DNA from: Caccousia sp900752115
GTDB taxonomy: Bacteria > Bacillota > Clostridia > Oscillospirales > Acutalibacteraceae
Reading direction: 5' to 3'
NCBI GenBank assembly: GCA_902472225.1
Contig: CABRNB010000005.1
Location: 1 to 64,000, forward strand
Length of the DNA: 64,000 nucleotides
Shown: positions 58,472 to 64,000 of the stretch, one piece after another
Layout: each line of letters begins with the position of its first letter
How positions within the stretch are numbered: the stretch's first letter is position 1
Notes under the pieces: generated by a model
Database searches by the model: none
Seen by the model: the letters and a program-made list of their open reading frames with translations, nothing else
What the model was told of the DNA's origin: nothing
Translations under genes and position numbers: made by a program

Positions 58472-58897
58472 TTACAGACGTTTCTGCATCATGGTGTGCG
58501 GTACGGATTCGTCATACACGGTTTCGCCGTATGCAGCGTAACCGAGCGACTCATAAAATCCTTTGGCGCGCACCTGAGCGCAGAGATGGATTTCCCGCGC
58601 GCCGAGTGAGCGCGCTTTTTCCTCGAGCGCTTCCATTACCTGCGCGCCGAGGCGGGTTCCGCGATGCTCCTGCCGCACGGCAATTCGCCCGATGATATAA
58701 CCGAGTTCCCGCGCAGAGTCCGGAAACAGCCGTCCTGTTGCGAGGGGAAGCCCGTTCTCCCAGATGACAGCGTGCCATGCCCCCGGATCGACGTCGTCAA
58801 ACTCAGAAGCCTCCGTAAACCCCTGCTCACGGACGAAAACCTCGAGACGGATCTGCCTCCCTCCGGCCGGCAGCCCTCTTGTGACGGTGATTTCCAT
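58472..58897 (-). CDS. GNAT-family N-acetyltransferase (ElaA-like)
   Basis: A 141-residue acetyltransferase. Segments are IRLEVFVREQGF near 19-30, EFDDVDPGAWHAVIWENGLPLATGRLF near 35-61, the acetyl-CoA loop IGRIAVRQEHRGTRLGAQVMEALEEKA near 75-100 with the Q-x-x-R-G-T-R-L-G pattern, and FYESLGYAAYGETVYDESVPHTMM at the end. The EVFVREQGF and PHTMM segments are the ElaA style; the substrate is unknown. ATG at 58897 follows GAAGGAGG. It lies 14 bases after the methyltransferase gene and is co-transcribed with it. Confidence 0.9.
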   Translation of the reverse strand: MEITVTRGLPAGGRQIRLEVFVREQGFTEASEFDDVDPGAWHAVIWENGLPLATGRLFPDSARELGYIIGRIAVRQEHRGTRLGAQVMEALEEKARSLGAREIHLCAQVRAKGFYESLGYAAYGETVYDESVPHTMMQKRL

Positions 58898-58911
58898 ACC
58901 GGACGCCTCCT

Positions 58912-60129
58912 TCAGACAACCTGGAACAGGTAGAATTTCAGATAATTGGTTTCCGGCACATTCCAGAGGATCGGATGATCGGGCGACTGCTGCCGCGCTT
59001 CGATCTGCCGCAGGGAACGGCCGGCGTCGGCCGCAGCGGGCTGCAGCATCCGGCAGAAGAGCTCCTCCGTCATAAAATGCGAGCAGGAGCATGTGGCGAG
59101 ATAGCCGCCGCGCGGAAGAAGCTGCATAGCCCGGCGATTGATCTCGTGATAGCCGCGCTCGGCGCTGTGTACGGTGCCGTGCGATTTTGTAAAAGCGGGA
59201 GGATCGAGGATGATGTAATCGTATTCACGGTTTTTTGCCTCTCCCATCGCGGTGAGCAGCTCGAAAACGTTCGCTTCGCGGAAAGACATGGCTCCTGTCA
59301 GACCATTGCGGTCCGCGTTGCGCTTGGCCATGGCGAGCGCGTCGGCAGAGACGTCCACTGCGCAGACATGGGAGGCCCCGGCTTTTGCAGCGTTGAGCGC
59401 GAACGCTCCTGTGTGCGTGAAGCAGTCGAGCACGCGGCGGCCCGGGGCGAGGCGCGCGGCAGCAAGCCGGTTATATTTCTGGTCGAGGAAGAAACCGGTT
59501 TTCTGCCCGTTGACATAGTCAACCTCGTACAGGATACCGTTTTCGCAAATTTCTGTGACGCCGGGGAGATCGGTGCGCAGTCCCTCCATGGTATAGAAGC
59601 CCTTCCCTTGTTCCATACCCTCGAGCTCGCGGATGCGCACGTCGTTGCGCTCATACAGTGCCTCAATGGTTTCCCCCGACTCGCGCAGCAGCCTGACAAG
59701 CTGGCGGAAAAGCATATCCTTTCGCTGCTCGATGCCGAGGGAGAGCGTCTGCGCCACCAGAACGCTGCCGAAGCGGTCGATCGTCAGACCGGGGAAGAAG
59801 TCCGCCTCGCCGAAAATCAAACGGCAGCAGGAAAAGTCGGGGCCCATAACGGTGCGCCGGTAGTCGACAGCGTGCTGCAGGCGGCGCGTAAAGAAAGCTT
59901 CGCTGAAATCGTCGTTGGTGTTGCGGGAGATCACACGCAGGCGAATTTTTGAGCGGCTGTTGTAAAGGGCTGTGCCGAGCCAGCGGCCCTTGCGGCTCAT
60001 GACGTCAGCCAACGCGCCGTCCGGCGCTTCTCCCGCGAGAAGCTCGGTATCATAGACCCAGGGATGGCCGGCGCGGATGCTGCGTTCCGCCTTTTCTGTG
60101 ACGGTAAACTGGGGATAGCTTCGTTCCAT
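58912..60129 (-). CDS. Class I rRNA methyltransferase (RlmI/RlmK type)
   Basis: A 405-residue SAM-dependent methyltransferase. An N-terminal PUA-like domain lies at about 5-75 (TVTEKAERSIRAGHPWVYDTEL). A central EEHEE domain lies at about 85-190 (LIFGEADFFPGLTIDRFG), and the catalytic Rossmann fold covers 210-405. That fold contains NGQKTGFFLDQKYNR, VLDCFTHTGAFALNAAKAGA, the catalytic-type DPPAFTKS near 310, and SCSHFM with a Cys. This is the architecture of RlmI, the 23S rRNA m5C1962 enzyme; the exact target base is not proven. ATG at 60129 follows GGAGAAAGG. Confidence 0.9.
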   Translation of the reverse strand: MERSYPQFTVTEKAERSIRAGHPWVYDTELLAGEAPDGALADVMSRKGRWLGTALYNSRSKIRLRVISRNTNDDFSEAFFTRRLQHAVDYRRTVMGPDFSCCRLIFGEADFFPGLTIDRFGSVLVAQTLSLGIEQRKDMLFRQLVRLLRESGETIEALYERNDVRIRELEGMEQGKGFYTMEGLRTDLPGVTEICENGILYEVDYVNGQKTGFFLDQKYNRLAAARLAPGRRVLDCFTHTGAFALNAAKAGASHVCAVDVSADALAMAKRNADRNGLTGAMSFREANVFELLTAMGEAKNREYDYIILDPPAFTKSHGTVHSAERGYHEINRRAMQLLPRGGYLATCSCSHFMTEELFCRMLQPAAADAGRSLRQIEARQQSPDHPILWNVPETNYLKFYLFQVV

Positions 60130-60211
60130 ACTTTCTATCCTTTCTCCGGGAGAAAACCTGCCCGGCATACATTGCGGTTTTGGCAGAACTCATTATAGCA
60201 CGCCTCCGGGC

Positions 60212-60248
60212 AAAAGAAAAGCCCGCGCGGCGGTTTCGGCGCGCGGGC
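60212..60248 (-). terminator. Terminator of the polyphosphate phosphotransferase gene
   Basis: On the minus strand, GCCCGCGCG/CGCGCGGGC (60240-60248 and 60221-60229) is followed by TTTTCTTTT. Confidence 0.88.
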
Positions 60249-60255
60249 GAAGCGT

Positions 60256-61740
60256 TCAGTCTTCCTGTGCAATGCGATCCTCGATGGCCCGAATCACAAT
60301 GTTGAGTGCCTTGAGTCTTGCATAGCGCTTATCCTTGGATTCCACGATATACCAAGGTGCAAATTCGGTACTGGTCTTGCGCAGCATCTCATCGATTGCT
60401 TTCTCATACTCCGGCCATTTTTCGCGATTTCGCCAGTCCTCGTCGGTGATTTTCCATTGCTTTTCCGGTGTGTTCTGCCGTTCGGTAAAGCGCTCAAGCT
60501 GTGTGTCGGGATCAATATGAATCCAGAATTTTACAACAATTGCGCCCCAGCGAACCAGCTCACGCTCAAACTCATTCATTTCGTAATATGCGCGTTTCCA
60601 ATCCGCCTCAGAGCATAGCTTTTCCAAGCGTTCGACCATCACGCGGCCGTACCAGCTGCGATCAAAAATGGCAACGTGGCCTGTCTTGGGAAGCCGCGTC
60701 CAGAAGCGCCACAGATAATGACGCGACAGCTCGAACGATTCGGGCGCAGCGATCGGATGCACTTCTGCGCCGCGTGGATCCAGAGCGGCGGCGAGACGCT
60801 TGATATTCCCGCCCTTGCCTGCGGCGTCCCAGCCTTCATAGACGATGATAAGCGGGATTTTCCTGCGGTAGAGCACATTGTGCAGCTGACGCAGGCGTTT
60901 CTGCGCCGATTTGAGCTGTGTACGGTAGTCCTCTTCGGAACGGACGGTTTTGTTAAGGTTTACCTTTGCCAGCTTCGGCATCCGCAGGAGGGGGAACTGT
61001 TCGGTTTTGGGCAACGGTGTGGAACCGGGACGCTGTGCAAGCGCTTGTTCAATGGATTCGGTTACAATGCGGAAAGCGGCAAGCTCCGCTTCCTTGCGGT
61101 TGGTTGCATCAATAACGTGCCAAGGCGCCCATGGTTCCGAGGTGGCTTCCAGATATTTGTCAAACCGCTTGACCTGTTTGTCGTAGTGCTCGTTCTGCCT
61201 CCAGTCGTTTTTCGTGACACGCCAGTCGGTGTTTTTGTCCTCTTCGAGCTCTTCCAGACGTTTTTTCTGTTCCTCGCGGGAGATATGCAGAAAGAGCTTG
61301 ACGACGAGATAACCGTTTTCGGCAAGCTGACGCTCAAAGATACGGATTCCTTCCAGCCGCTCAGTCAGAGCGCTTTTTTTGAGTTCCTTGTTTTCCACGC
61401 TGCGGACGGTTTCTTCCATCCAGCCGGAGTCAAAGATCACGATTTTTCCGTTCTGGGGAATCTTCGTGAAATAGTGCCAGAGGAAGGGCTTGCGCAGCTC
61501 TTCGTCGGAAGGGACGCTCCGCGTGCATACAGTGTAGAACCTGGGATCGAGATAACGAATCAGGCGGCCTATCAGGCTTCCTTTTCCGGCGGCTCCCCAC
61601 CCCTCAATTAAAATAATGACGGGAAGCTTTTTCTCCTTCAGCGCAAGCTGCTGCGCGGAGAGCTTTTCCCGATACGATTCAATGGCGTATTCCGCAGCGG
61701 GCCGATCGACCTCGCGGCCCAGAGGGAATTCCTTCAACAT
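60256..61740 (-). CDS. pap: Polyphosphate:AMP phosphotransferase, two-domain PPK2
   Basis: A 494-residue enzyme with two tandem PPK2 domains, which makes ADP from AMP using polyphosphate. Domain 1 (about 20-225) has Walker A IEGWGAAGKGS near 45, but the Walker B region reads FDSGWMEE. Domain 2 (about 285-490) has YEGWDAAGKGG near 308 and the intact IFDRSWYGR near 366. Both contain the lid motif, in domain 2 as KFWIHIDPDTQLERF. In characterised two-domain PAPs the C-terminal domain is catalytic, which fits the residue pattern. ATG at 61740 follows GGAAAGG. It lies next to no other phosphate gene. Confidence 0.93.
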   Translation of the reverse strand: MLKEFPLGREVDRPAAEYAIESYREKLSAQQLALKEKKLPVIILIEGWGAAGKGSLIGRLIRYLDPRFYTVCTRSVPSDEELRKPFLWHYFTKIPQNGKIVIFDSGWMEETVRSVENKELKKSALTERLEGIRIFERQLAENGYLVVKLFLHISREEQKKRLEELEEDKNTDWRVTKNDWRQNEHYDKQVKRFDKYLEATSEPWAPWHVIDATNRKEAELAAFRIVTESIEQALAQRPGSTPLPKTEQFPLLRMPKLAKVNLNKTVRSEEDYRTQLKSAQKRLRQLHNVLYRRKIPLIIVYEGWDAAGKGGNIKRLAAALDPRGAEVHPIAAPESFELSRHYLWRFWTRLPKTGHVAIFDRSWYGRVMVERLEKLCSEADWKRAYYEMNEFERELVRWGAIVVKFWIHIDPDTQLERFTERQNTPEKQWKITDEDWRNREKWPEYEKAIDEMLRKTSTEFAPWYIVESKDKRYARLKALNIVIRAIEDRIAQED

Positions 61741-62030
61741 GGTACCACACCTTTCCTGTCTGCCGTCGTCCGGCTGTCTTTTTTAAAATCATCCGATTTA
61801 CTCAGGATTATTTATAGTATATCATTTTTATCAAAAGGATCCATATTTTTCAGAAAATTTTACAATAAACTGGATTGATAGTATGATTTTGCATGGAATT
61901 CTGTTCGCTGTATGCAAAGTGTGATACAATGAAGGCGACAGAAACGGATTGCCTGTAAATCCTATGAAGGGAAGCGCCGTTTTCAAAAAAGCCCGATTGG
62001 AGCGGGGAAGAGGCCAGAGGAGGAACGATC
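61741..62030. other. Divergent intergenic region between pap and gluQRS
   Basis: An AT-rich tract (61785-61930) separates the divergent genes. An extended -10, TGTGATACAAT, ends at 61930 facing gluQRS without a convincing -35; several TATACT/TATAAT-like boxes face pap. No hairpin or frame is supported. Confidence 0.4.
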
Positions 62031-62987
62031 GTGAAAGAAAAGCAGCCGCCGGTGGGGAGGTTTGCTCCGAGTCCGAGCGGCAGGATGCATCTTGGCAATG
62101 TATTTTGTGCGCTTCTGGCTTGGCTCGCGGCTCGCGCGGAGCATGGGACCATCATTTTGCGGCATGAAGATCTCGACCCGGAGCGCTGTCCGCGTCGTTA
62201 CGCGGAGCAGCTCGAGGAGGATCTCCTCTGGCTTGGCCTTGACTGGGATGAAGGCGGCAGTCGGGGCGGCCCCCACGGTCCATACTACCAAAGCGAGCGC
62301 ACACGGCTTTATGAGGATGCATACGAGCTTCTGCAAAGCCGGGGACTTGTTTATCCCTGTTTTTGCAGCCGGGCGGAACTGCACGCCTCGGAGGCGCCCC
62401 ATCTTTCGGACGGCCGCATCCTTTATTCGGGCCGCTGCCGTCATCTGACGGAGGAAGAGAGGCAGGTACTCGCGGCTCATCGCCGTTCCGCGGGCCGTTT
62501 GATGGTTCCCGACGAGGAGGTCGGCTTTTTGGATCTGGCCTGCGGCCCTTACTGTGAAAATCTTGCTCACGACTGCGGTGATTTCCTCATCCGGCGCTCA
62601 GACGGCGTCTTTGCCTATCAGCTTGCCGTTGTGGTGGATGACGCTTTGATGGGGGTGACGCAGGTGGTTCGCGGCCGCGATCTTTTGGATTCCACGCCTC
62701 GCCAGCTGTATCTGTACCGTCTGCTCGGTTATCTGCCGCCTGACTTCGGTCACATCCCGCTTCTCTTGGATCCGGCAGGGGCGCGCCTCTCCAAGCGCGA
62801 CGCCGCCCTCGATCTGGGAGTGCTGCAAAAGCGCTTCTCCGCGCAGGAGATTCTCGGAATCCTTGCCTGCGCCGGAGGTCTTCTCGACCGTCCCGAACCT
62901 GTTGCGGCCCGGGAACTGATCCCGCTTTTCGCTTGGGAGAAGCTGCCGCGTAAGGATGTGCGTCTGCCTGCCAGCCTGTGGGAATGA
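62031..62987 (+). CDS. gluQRS: Glutamyl-Q tRNA(Asp) synthetase
   Basis: A 318-residue shortened GluRS paralogue that attaches glutamate to the queuosine base at the wobble position of tRNA-Asp. It has the class I start GRFAPSPSGRMHLGN near 9-23, the glutamate-recognising LRHEDLDPER near 43, a zinc-binding cluster CFC...YSGRC (about 104-135), YQLAVVVDDALMGVTQVVRGRDLL near 195-214, and the KMSKS counterpart ARLSKRD near 252. It lacks the anticodon-binding domains of GluRS. GTG at 62031 follows AGAGGAGGAACG. Confidence 0.93.
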   Translation: MKEKQPPVGRFAPSPSGRMHLGNVFCALLAWLAARAEHGTIILRHEDLDPERCPRRYAEQLEEDLLWLGLDWDEGGSRGGPHGPYYQSERTRLYEDAYELLQSRGLVYPCFCSRAELHASEAPHLSDGRILYSGRCRHLTEEERQVLAAHRRSAGRLMVPDEEVGFLDLACGPYCENLAHDCGDFLIRRSDGVFAYQLAVVVDDALMGVTQVVRGRDLLDSTPRQLYLYRLLGYLPPDFGHIPLLLDPAGARLSKRDAALDLGVLQKRFSAQEILGILACAGGLLDRPEPVAARELIPLFAWEKLPRKDVRLPASLWE

Positions 62988-63066
62988 GAAGATCGGCTGC
63001 CCGTGAAACAGAGACGGGAGGAACCATGATGGCTCCTCCCGCAAAAAACGGCCTCGAGACAACTGT

Positions 63067-64000
63067 TTATTTTTTCACCGGATATTCCCGGCATGCCTGG
63101 ACATAGGCGAGAATGTTTTCCCACGGTACTTCCGGCTCGAGCAGGTGGGTGGGGGCGGGAAGAAGCCCCCCGAACGATGAGGCGATTTCCATGTGCTCCC
63201 GAACCTTTGCCTTTACCTCCTCGGGTGTACCGAAGGGCATGGTGGACTGTGTGCCGATGGTTCCATGAAAGCTGAGCTTTCCGCCGAACTCACGGTAGAT
63301 CTCCCGGAAATCCATACTTTCCGGCTGCACCGGATTGAGAATGTCGACGCCTGCTTCGATCAGGTGAGGGAGAAACGGCGTTGCGTGGCCGCAGCTGTGG
63401 TAAGCGATCAGAATATTCGGGTTGACCTCACGGGCAGCACGGATGACCCGGGCCAGACGCGGCTTGAGCCACTGGCAGTAGAGCTCCGTGCTCATCATCG
63501 GCGTTCTCTGCATGCCGATGTCGTCGCCAAGAAACAGGAAATCCGCCCCTGCTCTGGCATAGCTGACAGCCCGGCACACAGATTGCTCCGTGACGGCGTC
63601 AAGAATGTATTCCGCGATGGGATCCTCGCTCATCATATCCATCATCAGGTCCTCCATTCCGCGGATGTACCAGGCGGTTTCCCAGATGGTTGTCTGCATA
63701 TTTCCGCATGCTGCCAGGCCACGGGTGTGGATGGCTTCCACGGAAGCCTTTTGAGAGGAAGCGTCTCCGCCGCGAAAGTCGGGGAGCGGGTAGGCCATGA
63801 TTTCCTGCAGGCTGTCTATCCCGCGCAGAGGGCTGCGCAGATACGTCATATGCTTGGCTGCTTCGCTTCCGGGTTCATGTGCCACGCCCCACAGATCGAT
63901 GGTGGAGCCTGGTTTGAGATCCGGATAGTAGGGAAGGTAGCGATTCTTGTCGAAGGGAATCTGAATGTCGGGAGCGTTTCTCCACGGCATTTCGAAATAT
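63067..64000 (-). CDS. Uroporphyrinogen decarboxylase-family protein (5' end outside window)
   Basis: A partial gene: the frame is open to the end of the window, and codons before the ATG at 63990 read YFE-MPWRN, which suits a longer N-terminus. About 310 residues are visible, with the TIM-barrel pattern of the URO-D superfamily. It includes FLGDDIGMQRTPMMS near the middle, IAYHSCGHATPFLPHLIEAGVDILNPVQPESMD and the closing segment SFGGLLPAPTHLLEPEVPWENILAYV. The His-Ser-Cys-Gly-His segment is the zinc-site pattern of corrinoid methyltransferases (MtaA/MtbA-like) rather than of haem-pathway UroD. A methyltransferase or related role is therefore more likely; the substrate is unknown. Confidence 0.85.
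   Translation of the reverse strand, partial: YFEMPWRNAPDIQIPFDKNRYLPYYPDLKPGSTIDLWGVAHEPGSEAAKHMTYLRSPLRGIDSLQEIMAYPLPDFRGGDASSQKASVEAIHTRGLAACGNMQTTIWETAWYIRGMEDLMMDMMSEDPIAEYILDAVTEQSVCRAVSYARAGADFLFLGDDIGMQRTPMMSTELYCQWLKPRLARVIRAAREVNPNILIAYHSCGHATPFLPHLIEAGVDILNPVQPESMDFREIYREFGGKLSFHGTIGTQSTMPFGTPEEVKAKVREHMEIASSFGGLLPAPTHLLEPEVPWENILAYVQACREYPVKK

Noticed and set aside
63016..63040. Inverted repeat GGGAGGA...TCCTCCC between gluQRS and the last gene.
   Set aside because: The hairpin is good, but neither strand has a T-tract in the right place, so I did not call it a terminator.
1..64000. tRNA, rRNA, CRISPR arrays, prophage genes and complete insertion sequences.
   Set aside because: I looked for conserved tRNA arm sequences, rRNA cores, regularly spaced repeats and transposase or integrase motifs by eye and found none. 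Short or diverged examples could have been missed.

Overview
The window looks like a chromosomal segment of a spore-forming, anaerobic, Gram-positive bacterium of the class Clostridia, most likely an Oscillospiraceae/Ruminococcaceae-type gut organism. This rests on spmA/spmB, DUF1540 and EFR1-ferredoxin proteins, a T-box leader before valS, YtrA-type GntR/ABC modules, a purine pathway with a PurO-type IMP cyclohydrolase plus a separate AICAR transformylase, and strong GGAGG ribosome binding sites with frequent GTG/TTG starts. The assignment is inference; no rRNA or tRNA gene was seen. I found no CRISPR array, no prophage and no intact insertion sequence, and most of the window is housekeeping.

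Layout. 1-6.6 kb: a truncated ferredoxin-type protein, a glycerophosphodiesterase, a DeoR regulator, an MFS exporter, a DUF3810 membrane metalloprotease-like protein and an unrecognised protein. A shared intergenic region between the last two carries an unusual triple 11-bp repeat. 6.6-15.5 kb: a LURP-one-like protein, T-box-controlled valS, a heterodimeric ABC exporter and a PRK06851-type NTPase. 15.8-20.8 kb: coaBC, a DUF1540 protein, corA behind a probable M-box Mg2+ riboswitch, a lone fumarase beta-type subunit and a CDF metal transporter. 20.9-28.2 kb: a cyclophilin-like protein, a MITE-like remnant, cysK, an OmpR/HK two-component pair, rbsK and a GntR-ABC module. 28.4-29.9 kb: an NfeD/SPFH membrane pair.

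30.0-37.2 kb is the metabolic core: purE-purM-purN-purO-like-AICARFT-purD followed by glyA. Serine hydroxymethyltransferase supplies the one-carbon units that PurN and the AICAR transformylase consume. The purE leader contains its own promoter, a 19-codon ORF with a good ribosome binding site, and a strong intrinsic terminator just after the stop codon. It looks like a peptide-coupled attenuator and is the observation I rate most interesting.

37.6-47.1 kb: rarA, a flavin reductase-rubredoxin fusion, a uracil permease, panE, a split transketolase, a Gln/Tyr-rich DUF4190 protein with a DUF2752 partner, and an M20 dipeptidase. 47.2-53.9 kb: an AbrB-type regulator, spmAB, a perfect 18-bp inverted repeat, a second GntR-ABC module with a perfect operator, ftsH, and a MarR/zinc-ribbon membrane pair. 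54.2-64 kb: a DUF1444-like protein, MYG1, an AraC regulator divergent from a GH4 alpha-galactosidase, a GNAT enzyme, an RlmI-type methyltransferase, a two-domain polyphosphate:AMP phosphotransferase, gluQRS and a truncated uroporphyrinogen-decarboxylase-family protein.
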